Positions 15,639-24,122 are shown, counted from the stretch's first letter. The stretch is DNA of 52,161 nucleotides from Bacteroidales bacterium (GCA_017381865.1 JAFOBJ010000022.1:1-52161); one strand, 5' to 3'. A program made the numbers and translations. Notes: a model not told the origin generated them from the sequence alone.

Positions 15639-17132
15639 ATGAACACACATTATATTTCAGCAGAAACATTAACATTTGAAAGAGTTAATGAGATTATCAC
15701 AAAAGGTTATAAACTCGCTTTGTCAGAAGACGCTAAGAATCGCATCCAAAAATGCCGCGACTACTTAGACAAGAAAATGGAGACACAGACAACTCCAATC
15801 TATGGTATCACAACAGGTTTCGGTTCATTGTGCAACCACAGCATCTCTAAAGAAGACCTCAGCACACTTCAAAAGAACCTCGTGATGTCACACGCTTGCG
15901 GTACTGGCGAATTCGTTCCAAAAGAAATCATCCGCATCATGATTTTATTAAAGGTTCAAAGCTTGTCATACGGTAACTCTGGCGTTCAAGTCATTACAGT
16001 TCAACGTCTCATCGACTTCTTCAACAATGATGTTCTTCCTGTAGTTTACAATCAAGGTTCTCTCGGCGCATCAGGCGACTTGGCTCCATTGGCAAACTTG
16101 ATGTTACCTTTACTCGGTTTAGGCGAAGTACATTACAAAGGCGAAATCGTTCCTGCTGAAGTAGTTATGAAAGAATTCGGTTGGGAAGCTATCACACTTC
16201 AATCAAAAGAAGGTTTGGCACTCCTCAATGGAACACAATTTATGAGTTCATACGGTACTTATGTATTGCTCAAGGCTTTCCGTCTCTCATATCTCGCCGA
16301 CCTCATCGGTGCTGTTTCATTAGACGCTTTCGACGGCCGTATTGAACCATTCTTCGATCAAGTACACCAAATCCGTCATCATGAAGGTCAAATCAAGACA
16401 GCTGAGAGATTCCGTAACTTGTTAAAAGGCAGCGAATTGATTGCACGCGAAAAGAAACATGTACAAGACCCTTATTCATTCCGTTGCATCCCACAAGTAC
16501 ACGGCGCATCAAAAGACGCTATCAAATATGTAGCTTCAGTTTTCATGAATGAAATCAATGCTGTTACTGACAACCCAACAATTTTCCCAGACGAAGATTT
16601 AGTCATCTCAGCAGGTAACTTCCATGGTCAGCCTCTCGCTATCACATTAGATTTCTTGGCAATAGCAATGGCAGAACTCGGTAACATCAGTGAAAGAAGA
16701 GTTTACCAACTCATCGGTGGCAAACGCGAACTTCCTTCATTCTTGGTAGCAGAACCAGGTCTCAACTCAGGTTTTATGATTCCTCAATACGCAGCAGCTT
16801 CAATCGTAAGCCAAAGCAAACAACTCTGCTCTCCAGCATCAGTCGACAGCATTGAATCATCACAAGGTCAAGAAGACCATGTAAGTATGGGTGCTAACGC
16901 AGCAACAAAAGCATTACGCGTAGCTGACAATTTAGAAAGAGTTCTCGCTATCGAGTTGTTCAATGCAGCACAAGCTTTAGACTTCAGAAGACCTTTGAAA
17001 TCATCAGAAGCAATCGAAGCATTCGTTGCAGAATATCGCAAACACGTTGAATTTGTTAAGACTGACAAAGTTATGTACACAGAAATTGCTAAGTCAGTGA
17101 ACTTCTTACAACAATACGAAGTTAATATTTAA
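15639..17132 (+). CDS. hutH: Histidine ammonia-lyase
   Basis: A 497-residue aromatic amino acid lyase that converts L-histidine to urocanate and ammonia. The MIO-forming Ala-Ser-Gly sits in GSLGASGDLAPLANL at about residues 143-145. Other family segments are GITTGFGSLCN, LALLNGTQFM, QDPYSFRCIPQVHG, NPTIFPDE and GNFHGQPLA. It starts 10 bp after hisS. The next enzyme of the pathway, urocanate hydratase, is 27 kb away at 42682, so the hut genes are dispersed here. The ends of the word arrays at 17137-17219 flank its stop. Confidence 0.96.
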   Translation: MNTHYISAETLTFERVNEIITKGYKLALSEDAKNRIQKCRDYLDKKMETQTTPIYGITTGFGSLCNHSISKEDLSTLQKNLVMSHACGTGEFVPKEIIRIMILLKVQSLSYGNSGVQVITVQRLIDFFNNDVLPVVYNQGSLGASGDLAPLANLMLPLLGLGEVHYKGEIVPAEVVMKEFGWEAITLQSKEGLALLNGTQFMSSYGTYVLLKAFRLSYLADLIGAVSLDAFDGRIEPFFDQVHQIRHHEGQIKTAERFRNLLKGSELIAREKKHVQDPYSFRCIPQVHGASKDAIKYVASVFMNEINAVTDNPTIFPDEDLVISAGNFHGQPLAITLDFLAIAMAELGNISERRVYQLIGGKRELPSFLVAEPGLNSGFMIPQYAAASIVSQSKQLCSPASVDSIESSQGQEDHVSMGANAATKALRVADNLERVLAIELFNAAQALDFRRPLKSSEAIEAFVAEYRKHVEFVKTDKVMYTEIAKSVNFLQQYEVNI

Positions 17133-17136
17133 TAAA

Positions 17137-17219
17137 GTTGATAGTTCATAGTTGATGGTTTATAGATAGTTTAACTAAAATAGACTATTAACTATGAACT
17201 TTAAACTATAAACTTTTAA
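17137..17219. repeat. Inverted 7-bp word arrays after hutH
   Basis: The left arm has GTTGATA/GTTCATA/GTTTATA words. The right arm has ACTATGA/ACTTTAA/ACTATAA words, near reverse complements around ACTAAAA. A long imperfect hairpin is likely, possibly the hisS-hutH terminator. Confidence 0.6.
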
Positions 17220-17223
17220 TAAT

Positions 17224-17712
17224 ATGGAATATCAAGAAGATTACAATATAGAAGAACAGGAAGGTCCAGCAAAAAGACCGGAAATGTTAACGGTTTTATG
17301 TATCCTATCATTTATCAATGCAGTCATTAATATTATTGTCAATTTTTTCTATTTCGTTTTTTACGATGTGTTTCAAGAAATTTTGTCAATGATGGCTTCT
17401 GGCGAAGGCATATATGAAGATATAGCTGAAGAAATGGGAGATAGTTGGTCGATGGTTACAGAATCTGTATCTGCATTATCTTCTATCGGAAGAGGATATT
17501 ATTTTACGGAAATGGTATTATTTATAGCATCTTTTGTAGGTGTTTTGATGATGTGGAAATTACAGAAAAAAGGTTTCCATGTATATACTATTTCACAGAT
17601 AATCATGCTTATAGTTGTGGCATTATTTGCAAAAATAACATTCGGTCCTGTTTTCTGGACAGCATTGTTTGTAATAATGTATTTCTCACATTATAAAAAA
17701 GTTATGCAATAA
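17224..17712 (+). CDS. Small integral membrane protein, unknown function
   Basis: 162 residues. An acidic N-terminus (EYQEDYNIEEQEGPAKRPEM) precedes hydrophobic segments at about 20-48, 95-115 and 122-157. The segment between the first two is acidic and may be extracytoplasmic. I recognise no named family. Its stop overlaps the next start by one base (TAATG at 17710-17714), and the next gene is also a small membrane protein, so the two probably form a translationally coupled pair. Confidence 0.75.
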   Translation: MEYQEDYNIEEQEGPAKRPEMLTVLCILSFINAVINIIVNFFYFVFYDVFQEILSMMASGEGIYEDIAEEMGDSWSMVTESVSALSSIGRGYYFTEMVLFIASFVGVLMMWKLQKKGFHVYTISQIIMLIVVALFAKITFGPVFWTALFVIMYFSHYKKVMQ

Positions 17713-18173
17713 TGAGTGAGAAGAAACAAGATATAACAGATATTTTTGTCAAGCATAGGAAACTGACATTGGGCGTGAAGCTTGTCGGAACTTTTGCTTT
17801 TACATATTATCTGATATATTTCATTCTTCTTACGGTCTTCGGAGTTTATTACAGAAATGTCTATGACCCAGCATATTCGGGAGAGACATTATTTCAGACA
17901 ATGTTGATGTCGGCCATACTTTGGTCTATAGTCGGAATGTTGGTCATAAGTCTTGTGCTGTTATTCAGAAGACGTCGTTATGGTAAATTTTTATTTATGA
18001 TTTTTACAGTGATACTTCTTATATATCAATTTGTTACTGCAGAAAATCATATATGGGCGATTTATTTTATCGAACTTATGATGGTATTAGTGATGGCTCC
18101 TTTGAAGGTATTTGTCACTATTAACAAAAAGATTATGGAAGAAATTACTGACATTACAAAAGTGGAAGAATAA
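17712..18173 (+). CDS. Small integral membrane protein, unknown function
   Basis: 153 residues with about four hydrophobic helices (roughly 20-42, 58-82, 90-108, 112-135). The cytoplasmic-looking ends are charged, and LLFRRRRYGKF sits after the second helix. No family is recognised. It is coupled to the upstream membrane protein by a one-base overlap, and the kinase gene follows after 20 bp, so all three may form an operon. Confidence 0.75.
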   Translation: MSEKKQDITDIFVKHRKLTLGVKLVGTFAFTYYLIYFILLTVFGVYYRNVYDPAYSGETLFQTMLMSAILWSIVGMLVISLVLLFRRRRYGKFLFMIFTVILLIYQFVTAENHIWAIYFIELMMVLVMAPLKVFVTINKKIMEEITDITKVEE

Positions 18174-18193
18174 AAAACAAAACAAAAATAAAG

Positions 18194-18937
18194 ATGATAA
18201 ATATTACAATAGCCGGAGATCTCGGCAGTGGAAAAAGTACGGTGGCTAATCATTTGATAAGCAATATTGATTACAGAATAGAGTCTGCAGGATTGATTTT
18301 CAGAAGATTGGCTGAGCAACACGGAATGACGGCTAAGGAATTTAATCAATTTATTGAAAGTAATCCTAAATACGACAATATGGTCGATGATACTATCAAG
18401 GAGATGGGCGCAAAAGAAGAAAATATCATCTTCGATTCGCGTCTAGCTTGGTATTTCGTGCCTAAGTCATTCAAAATCTATATGTATGTCGATGTAGATA
18501 CAGCAACAGAACGTATCTTCAATGACACAGGACGCGTTAGCGAATCATATTCAGATATGACTACAGCCAAGAAAGAAATCATCGAGAGAAGACAAAGTGA
18601 AGTGTTGAGATACAAGACATTCTATAATATTGACATCAATAATTTCAAAAACTACGATTTCATTATTGACACAAGTCACGCTACAAAAGACGAAGTCAAT
18701 GAGGCTGTTTTAAGCAATTTCAAAGCATTTGAAAAAGGCGAAGCATACGACAGAATTTTGCTCTCGCCAAAGAACCTCGACATTACAGAAAACGACACTG
18801 AAAACAATGTCAAGGCATCTGACATCGAAGTCGTTAAGAGAGATGGCAAGTTCTATGTTTTGAAAGGACACGACGCAGTGAAGGCTGCCGTTGAACAAGG
18901 CAAGAACTTAGTCGCGATAAAAGCGATGTTTGAGTGA
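18194..18937 (+). CDS. Cytidylate-kinase-like P-loop kinase with a ParB/sulfiredoxin-like C-terminal segment
   Basis: 247 residues. Residues 1-180 form a P-loop kinase of the cytidylate kinase-like family: Walker A GDLGSGKST at 8-16, SAGLIFRRLAEQHGM (the CMP-kinase-like acceptor region), IIFDSRLAWYFVP, and an arginine-rich lid near GRVSESY and IERRQSEVLRYK. Residues about 183-247 look different: LSPKNLDI, then IEVVKRDGKFYVLKGHDAV and KAAVEQGKNLVAIKAMF. This follows the ParB/sulfiredoxin-fold pattern of a loop, a two-stranded sheet and a G-H-[DR] turn. The fusion is inferred by eye. The substrate of the kinase is unknown. Confidence 0.7.
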   Translation: MINITIAGDLGSGKSTVANHLISNIDYRIESAGLIFRRLAEQHGMTAKEFNQFIESNPKYDNMVDDTIKEMGAKEENIIFDSRLAWYFVPKSFKIYMYVDVDTATERIFNDTGRVSESYSDMTTAKKEIIERRQSEVLRYKTFYNIDINNFKNYDFIIDTSHATKDEVNEAVLSNFKAFEKGEAYDRILLSPKNLDITENDTENNVKASDIEVVKRDGKFYVLKGHDAVKAAVEQGKNLVAIKAMFE

Positions 18938-18977
18938 AAGACTACAAGTCTACAAGACAACAAGACAACAAGTTGAA
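18938..18977 (+). repeat. CAAGTCTA/CAAGACAA 8-bp word array
   Basis: Four to five 8-bp words directly after the kinase stop codon. Confidence 0.5.
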
Positions 18978-19017
18978 GCCTCAAAGTTTTAAAGACAAAG
19001 AGAAATTTTATAATGTT

Positions 19018-19058
19018 AAGGTTTAGGGAGAAATCCTTAAACCTTAATTTTTAAACTA
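19018..19058 (+). terminator. Terminator hairpin after the kinase gene
   Basis: AAGGTTTAGGGA pairs with TCCTTAAACCTT around GAAA (one G-U pair), followed by AATTTTT. Confidence 0.75.
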
Positions 19059-19179
19059 TTTATTAACATCTCAAAAAATAAATTAACACAAAATCTTAAA
19101 AAATCTCTTGTTTTTTGATTTTCTTGATTTTGTTTAAAACTTTTTCTGAAAAACAAATACTGATATTCAAAATAAGATA

Positions 19180-19187
19180 TAATTTTG
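19180..19187 (+). promoter_or_regulatory. -7 element TAATTTTG of the tandem-repeat membrane protein
   Basis: Matches TAnnTTTG. The leader to the ATG at 19221 is about 27 nt and includes AGAAGGAG, an unusually strong Shine-Dalgarno for this window. Confidence 0.6.
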
Positions 19188-19220
19188 TAAGGTTGTTAGA
19201 TTATAATAGAAGAAGGAGAA

Positions 19221-20030
19221 ATGATTATGGATGCAGTATTGGATTATTTGATGGAGAGGTGGCCTATTTTAGCTTTGTTTGTTGTTGTAATAATTATTAC
19301 AGCAGTTGTAGTATGGCTTTTGTCCATATGGTATCATCGTTTTGTAAAAGTTGAAGATACAATAAAGGAATTGCCATGTGAAAAACACGACGATTTATAT
19401 CATCGCATTGTAGAAACCGAGGAGGCGGTAAAAGAATTACCTTGTTCAAAACACGACGATTTATATCATCGCATTGTAGAAACCGAGGAGGCGGTAAAAG
19501 AATTACCTTGTTCAAAACATGACGATTTATATCATCGTATTGTAGAAACCGAAGAGGCGGTAAAAGAATTACCTCGTTTAAGGTATGATATTAATGAGAT
19601 TAAGCAAGAACTTGTTGCTATACGAACTTATCTTACAGTGAAGGATACTGATGTTGAGAATGTTTTCTCTAGAAAACATAGTCCAAGGGAACTTAATGAG
19701 GCAGGAGAAAAATTATATGCAGATATTAAAGGTGAGGTGTTTTTAGATAAAAATAAAGATGTACTCATCCAAGGTATTGACAATAGAACTCCGAAGACTG
19801 CACTTGACGTTGAAGAATCAGCTCTTGAGGTTATTGTTAGTCTCATTGATAATGATATGTTTATTGGGATGAAAAACTGGGTATACAACAGTTCTCCTCG
19901 TAAGCTTATTGTCGATGGTGTTGAGAAAGATTATTCCATTTCAATGAATGATGTATGCTTCGTGTTAAGTCTTCCTTTACGCAATATGTATTTGGATTTA
20001 CATCCAGAATTACAGGAAATAGAGATTTAA
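19221..20030 (+). CDS. Membrane-anchored protein with 22-residue tandem repeats
   Basis: 269 residues. One N-terminal transmembrane helix (about 14-36) is followed by three and a half copies of a 22-residue heptad-like unit close to LPCSKHDDLYHRIVETEEA plus VKE (about 50-118), probably a coiled coil exposed outside the inner membrane or in the cytoplasm. The last ~140 residues (RHSPRELNEAGEKLYADI...) form a globular domain I cannot name. The 66-bp DNA units are almost identical, so the number of repeats has changed recently. Start chosen for the AGAAGGAG ribosome-binding site. Confidence 0.75.
   Translation: MIMDAVLDYLMERWPILALFVVVIIITAVVVWLLSIWYHRFVKVEDTIKELPCEKHDDLYHRIVETEEAVKELPCSKHDDLYHRIVETEEAVKELPCSKHDDLYHRIVETEEAVKELPRLRYDINEIKQELVAIRTYLTVKDTDVENVFSRKHSPRELNEAGEKLYADIKGEVFLDKNKDVLIQGIDNRTPKTALDVEESALEVIVSLIDNDMFIGMKNWVYNSSPRKLIVDGVEKDYSISMNDVCFVLSLPLRNMYLDLHPELQEIEI
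19371..19568 (+). repeat. 66-bp tandem repeats in a coding region
   Basis: About three near-identical 66-bp units encoding 22 residues each. They differ by only a few substitutions. Confidence 0.9.
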
Positions 20031-20050
20031 TTCATTAATTGTAAATAAAT

Positions 20051-20095
20051 GCAAAAAAAATAACACTGCAACTTGCTGTGCTATTTTTTTATTAA
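20051..20095. terminator. Bidirectional terminator between convergent genes
   Basis: An AAAAAAATAACAC left arm and GTGCTATTTTTTT right arm enclose GCAACTTGC. A and T tracts on both sides serve 19221-20030 (+) and 20121-21350 (-). Confidence 0.7.
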
Positions 20096-20120
20096 CCATA
20101 ATAAAAACTCCGTGGAACAA

Positions 20121-21350
20121 TCAAATCTCATACTTGCTCATCACTTCCTCAAACGCTACTTTATTTGCATCGCTGATTGGGTCTGCTGATGGTGACTCGA
20201 ATGTCAATGGATTGATGTATTTTCCATTCTTGTTTAATCTGAAATCTAAATGTGGGCCGGTCGACATGCCGGTGCTTCCAACATAACCGATGAGCTGTCC
20301 TTGTTTGACTTTACTTCCTTTTTGTATGCCTTTTGCAAAGCCGTTGAGGTGCATGTAAGTAGTTGTGTATGTACTATTATGTTTAATTTTTATGTAGTTG
20401 CCGCCGCCTTTTTTGTCCCAGCCTTTTTCGATGACGGTGCCGTCGGCTATTGTCACGACTGGCGTTCCTGTCGGTGCGGCATAGTCGACGCCATGATGTG
20501 GGCGGACTACTTTTGTGACTGGATGTTTTCTTGCGTTGCTGAATGTTGAGCTGATGCGGCGATAGTTCAAAGGTGCTTTCAAGAAAGCCTTGCGGAGGTT
20601 AGCACCTTCTTTGTCGAAGTATTCGCCTTTGCCGTTTTGCTCGAAGTAATAAGCGTAATGCTCTTCGCCTGCGTTGTTAAGATATGTGGCGAGGATTTTG
20701 CCCATGCCGATGCATTCGTCTTTTATATATCTGTTTTCATATACCACTTTAAAAGCGTCGCCAGGCTGTATGCCGAAAAAGTCAACGGTCCATTGATATA
20801 TGTCTGATAATTCCATAGTTATGTTTTGGTCGCCGCCTGTAGCTGCAATGGCGTTCCATAATGAAGACTCGATTGTGCCTTCGATGGTTTCTATCTTCGT
20901 TGTCACTTCCTTATGTCCTATCCAAGCGTTGAGCGAGTCGGTGAGACTGAAGACAGCGTAGTCTATTTTGTTGATTTCATAAATCCAGAAGACTGGTTGT
21001 GCGATGCTGTCACGACTTATTAAAAAGGTGTGCTTCTGTCCTGGTTTTATCTTTCTGATGTCGAATGTCTTTCTATGGTTTTTCTCTATATGAGTGATGG
21101 TGTTGTAATCGACATTATGCTTTAACATTATGTTTGAAAGAAATTGATTCTTTCTAATTGTGTCAATATGAACATCGTAGTTGTCAATGCAAATTCCGTA
21201 AAGAAATTCAGGTTCCTTATGTTTCTTGCTTTCTTTCTTTTCAGAATTGTCGTTGTTGCCGCAGGAAAATAAGAATAAGCTTAAAATAATTAACAATAAG
21301 CTGTGAACTGTGAACTGTGAGCAATGAGCGATTATTTTACGGAATTTCAT
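20121..21350 (-). CDS. M23 family metallopeptidase lipoprotein
   Basis: 409 residues. A lipoprotein signal (lipobox LFSC, Cys about 30) precedes a mostly helical/beta N-terminal region (about 35-270) and a LytM/M23 domain (about 275-395). In the peptidase domain HHGVDYAAPTGTP carries the first zinc ligands and YMHLN is conserved. The usual HxH reads GPHLDFRL, with Asp replacing the second His. It may cleave peptidoglycan cross-links in the periplasm or be a degenerate regulator. The n-region of the signal peptide (HCSQFTVHS) is encoded by a GCTCACA/GTTCACA word array, so the native start is uncertain; a TTG after the array would give a shorter signal. Confidence 0.88.
   Translation of the reverse strand: MKFRKIIAHCSQFTVHSLLLIILSLFLFSCGNNDNSEKKESKKHKEPEFLYGICIDNYDVHIDTIRKNQFLSNIMLKHNVDYNTITHIEKNHRKTFDIRKIKPGQKHTFLISRDSIAQPVFWIYEINKIDYAVFSLTDSLNAWIGHKEVTTKIETIEGTIESSLWNAIAATGGDQNITMELSDIYQWTVDFFGIQPGDAFKVVYENRYIKDECIGMGKILATYLNNAGEEHYAYYFEQNGKGEYFDKEGANLRKAFLKAPLNYRRISSTFSNARKHPVTKVVRPHHGVDYAAPTGTPVVTIADGTVIEKGWDKKGGGNYIKIKHNSTYTTTYMHLNGFAKGIQKGSKVKQGQLIGYVGSTGMSTGPHLDFRLNKNGKYINPLTFESPSADPISDANKVAFEEVMSKYEI
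21299..21330 (-). repeat. Word array inside the signal-peptide coding region
   Basis: On the minus strand GCTCATT, GCTCACA, GTTCACA and GTTCACA words encode part of the M23 lipoprotein's N-terminus. Confidence 0.7.
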
Positions 21351-21383
21351 CTTGAATATTTTTTAGAGATTTGCTTCTCTACA

Positions 21384-21420
21384 TTTAATTATGCATTATG
21401 CATTATGCATTATGAATTAA
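21384..21420. repeat. ATTATGC word array
   Basis: Four 8-bp ATTATGCA words plus a GAATT end, between the M23 gene's 5' end and the iorB terminator. Confidence 0.6.
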
Positions 21421-21462
21421 TAAAAGACAAGAGACAGATTTCTCCATCTCTTGTCTTAATAA
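21420..21462 (-). terminator. Terminator of the iorA-iorB operon
   Basis: AAGACAAGAGA (21424-21434) pairs perfectly with TCTCTTGTCTT (21447-21457). On the minus strand it ends in TTTT, 10 bp after the iorB stop. Confidence 0.85.
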
Positions 21463-21471
21463 TTTTTCACA

Positions 21472-22047
21472 TTATTTATTTAATGCTTGTTGGTAGCCAG
21501 CTTCAACGGCTTTGAGGTTGAGGTTAACAACTTCTTCGCCTTTTCTGCCGAATTGTTCGCGGATACTGTTTTCTATTGTTTCCATTTCGAAGCCGAGGAA
21601 AGGAACAGCAGCGCCGAAGATTACCATGTTAGCAGCGCGTACGTTGCCACATTCTTTTGCTAATTCGTCAGCGTCGATGATGATAGCGTTGTGCTTCTTT
21701 AATTCTGTGTAAACAGCTTCAACTTCTGGATAGTTGTCGATGTTGATGAAAGGAGCTTTTGCTGTGATAATGACGCCGTCTTTAGCGAGCATTGGTAAGT
21801 AACGGAGAGCTTCCATTGGTTCGACTGAGATGATGAGGTCTGCTTTGCCTTCTGGAATCAAGTCGGAAGCGATTTCGTTGTCAGAGATGCGGAGGTGTGA
21901 CTGAACGTCGCCGCCTCTTTGGCTCATGCCGTGAACTTCAGCTTGTTTGAGATACATGTTTTTCTCTACAGCAGCGATGCCTATACAAGAAGCGATACTG
22001 AGGATACCTTGACCGCCAACACCAGCTAATATAATATCTTTTTTCAT
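21472..22047 (-). CDS. iorB: Indolepyruvate:ferredoxin oxidoreductase, beta subunit
   Basis: A 191-residue gamma-type 2-oxoacid:ferredoxin oxidoreductase subunit with the fold signature DIILAGVGGQGILSIA at the N-terminus and QAEVHGMSQRGGDVQSHLR. With IorA it oxidatively decarboxylates aryl-pyruvates from Trp, Phe and Tyr to aryl-acyl-CoA, reducing ferredoxin, in the cytoplasm. It lies 22 bp downstream of iorA in the same direction, and a strong terminator follows. The length is normal. Confidence 0.93.
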   Translation of the reverse strand: MKKDIILAGVGGQGILSIASCIGIAAVEKNMYLKQAEVHGMSQRGGDVQSHLRISDNEIASDLIPEGKADLIISVEPMEALRYLPMLAKDGVIITAKAPFINIDNYPEVEAVYTELKKHNAIIIDADELAKECGNVRAANMVIFGAAVPFLGFEMETIENSIREQFGRKGEEVVNLNLKAVEAGYQQALNK

Positions 22048-22069
22048 GATTATCTTTTTTAAATGTTAA

Positions 22070-23668
22070 TTATGCTTTTTTTGCACGCATCTTTCTACTT
22101 AATGTCTGGATACATTCACGACGTGGGATGATGACAGATACGCCTTCGTATGCCAACTCTTCTTTAATGACTTGAACATTGATTTCGTGTTGGTTTGGAA
22201 GAGGTTTGATAACTCTAACGTGATCTGGGTCAACGCCTAAACCTTTACAGATGCTTTCGAGACGACCTTCTGCTGAAGACTTCTGACCGCCTGTCATACC
22301 TGTTGTTGAGTTGTCGAGGATCATAACGACGATGTTGTTATTGTTGTTAACAGCGTCGAGTAAGCCTGTCATACCTGAGTGTGTGAATGTTGAGTCGCCG
22401 ATACAAGCAACAGCTGGGAAGAGGCCTGCTTCTGAAGCTCCGATAGCCATTGTGATACTTGCGCCCATGTCGACTGTACTGTTGATAGAATTGAGTGGAG
22501 GAGTAGCGCTGAGTGTGTAGCAGCCGATGTCGCCGAATACTCTGCCTTTTTCATATCCTGACATAGCTTCGTTGAGAGCTCTGAAAGAATCCCAGTGAGG
22601 ACATCCGTCGCACAATTTTGGAGGACGAGCCTGTACTAATTCTGGAATAGGAGCGCCTACTTCGAATGGTCTGCCAACAGCTTTAGCAGCGATGTTAGGA
22701 TTGAGTTCGCCGTCGCGTGGCAATGTGCCGTCTAAACGACCGTGGATTGGCTTGCCTGTTGCCAAGAGACCTTTTAATAATTCTTCAACGATTGGATAGC
22801 CTTCTTCCATGACTAAGATTTCGTCGCATTCGTCATAAATCTTTTGAATCATAGCGATTGGAAGTGGATATTGGCTAATCTTAAGAACTGGATAAGGAAT
22901 AGTTTCGTTGTTGTAGTTTTCTTTCAAATAGTTGTAAGCTAAACCGCAAGTGATGATACCTAATTTCTTGTCTGTTCCTTCGAAATATTTATTGAAGCCG
23001 CTTTCGTTGCTGTCTTGTTCCATAACAGCTTGTTTTTCGAGCAATTGTTTGTATTGTCTTCTAGCGATAGCTGGAAGTAAAACGAATTGACGTAAGTTTG
23101 ATGGAAGAGCTACTTCATTTTGTGCGCGTTTTTCTGTACATACAACGCCAGCGCGTGAGTGAGCCAAACGAGTAGTTACGCGTAACATGACTGGTGTTCC
23201 GATCTTTTCTGAGAGGTCGAAAGCATAGCGTGCCATGTCGTAAGCTTCTTGTTGGTTTGATGGCTCGAGCAATGGGATGAGAGCGAACTTAGCGTAAGTA
23301 CGTGAGTCTTGCTCGTTTTGTGATGAGTGCATTGATGGGTCGTCGGCTGCCAAAACAACCATACCGCCGTTAACGCCTGTCACTGCTGAGTTGATGAATG
23401 GGTCGGCTGCAACGTTAACACCGACGTGTTTCATACATACGAGTGAACGTTTGCCGGCATATGACATACCGATTGCGCTTTCCATAGCTGTCTTTTCGTT
23501 AGCTGACCATAAAGCGCGGATGCCTAATTCTTTAGCTTCTTTTGAGCCTTGGATGAATTCCATGATCTCTGTTGATGGTGTGCCTGGATAAGCGTAAACA
23601 CCTGAAAGACCAGCGTCGATAGCGCCTTGTGCAATGGCTTCATCTCCAAGTAATAAAATCTTTTTCAT
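22070..23668 (-). CDS. iorA: Indolepyruvate:ferredoxin oxidoreductase, alpha subunit
   Basis: A 532-residue thiamine-diphosphate enzyme subunit. The N-terminal pyrimidine-binding part has GVYAYPGTPSTEIMEF, the middle has RPPKLCDGCPHWDSF (CxxC), and the TPP-binding part has GDIGCYTLS, GDSTFTHSGMTGLLDAV and ILDNSTTGMTGGQ. The C-terminal 2x[4Fe-4S] ferredoxin domain found in archaeal and many bacterial IorA proteins (over 600 residues) is absent; the protein ends IIPRRECIQTLSRKMRAKK. Short forms like this occur in Bacteroidota, so an external ferredoxin is presumed. It is co-transcribed with iorB. Confidence 0.93.
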   Translation of the reverse strand: MKKILLLGDEAIAQGAIDAGLSGVYAYPGTPSTEIMEFIQGSKEAKELGIRALWSANEKTAMESAIGMSYAGKRSLVCMKHVGVNVAADPFINSAVTGVNGGMVVLAADDPSMHSSQNEQDSRTYAKFALIPLLEPSNQQEAYDMARYAFDLSEKIGTPVMLRVTTRLAHSRAGVVCTEKRAQNEVALPSNLRQFVLLPAIARRQYKQLLEKQAVMEQDSNESGFNKYFEGTDKKLGIITCGLAYNYLKENYNNETIPYPVLKISQYPLPIAMIQKIYDECDEILVMEEGYPIVEELLKGLLATGKPIHGRLDGTLPRDGELNPNIAAKAVGRPFEVGAPIPELVQARPPKLCDGCPHWDSFRALNEAMSGYEKGRVFGDIGCYTLSATPPLNSINSTVDMGASITMAIGASEAGLFPAVACIGDSTFTHSGMTGLLDAVNNNNNIVVMILDNSTTGMTGGQKSSAEGRLESICKGLGVDPDHVRVIKPLPNQHEINVQVIKEELAYEGVSVIIPRRECIQTLSRKMRAKKA

Positions 23669-23722
23669 TATGTTATTATTTGATTTTGTTATTATTTTTT
23701 TTTACTGAAAATTCTAATTCTG

Positions 23723-23730
23723 CAAATGTA
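23723..23730 (-). promoter_or_regulatory. -7 element TACATTTG of iorAB
   Basis: CAAATGTA on the plus strand, read as TACATTTG on the minus strand. It matches TAnnTTTG and lies about 55 bp before the iorA start. Confidence 0.6.
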
Positions 23731-23779
23731 ACAAATTCTTTTGGTTTCCCAATGTTAATTTTCAAAAATAATATTCAAT

Positions 23780-23995
23780 TTACTGTTTTTTTTCATCTTC
23801 AAGCAATTTGTTGTCGCTTGCCTTTCTTGATTTGTCGTCTTCTTCAATGTTTATATTTACAGTGATGTTTATCGTACGATTATTGTTCTTTGCTTTTGGT
23901 TTTGGCTTTTCAAAAGCATAAGAAAGTACTCCTATGATGGAAAAAATTATAAATCCCCAAACGATAATTTTTATAAATATTGCAAGTATAGACAT
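23780..23995 (-). CDS. Small single-pass membrane protein
   Basis: 71 residues. One hydrophobic helix (about 3-25) is followed by a charged, Lys/Asn-rich tail (KPKPKAKNNNRT...EEDDKSRKASDNK). No family is recognised. It is supported as a real gene by an exact -7 promoter element 23 bp upstream of the ATG and by lying in the same direction as iorAB. The short tail is probably cytoplasmic. Confidence 0.6.
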   Translation of the reverse strand: MSILAIFIKIIVWGFIIFSIIGVLSYAFEKPKPKAKNNNRTINITVNINIEEDDKSRKASDNKLLEDEKKQ

Positions 23996-24017
23996 AATGA
24001 TAATTGAATTTTTTACA

Positions 24018-24025
24018 AAGATAAT
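24018..24025 (-). promoter_or_regulatory. -7 element TATCTTTG of the 71-residue membrane protein
   Basis: CAAAGATA on the plus strand; exact consensus on the minus strand, 23 bp upstream of the ATG. Confidence 0.75.
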
Positions 24026-24122
24026 GATTTTGGATAAAAACTAAAAAAAATTGAACTATCAATAGTCAAAAAAAACTTTCAGTTTTCAATTATGCATTAT
24101 GCATTGTGAATTATGAATTGTC

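Noticed and set aside
19297..19515. Minus-strand open frame opposite the 22-residue repeats
   Set aside because: A mirror of the tandem repeat in the real gene; no promoter or ribosome-binding site on that strand.
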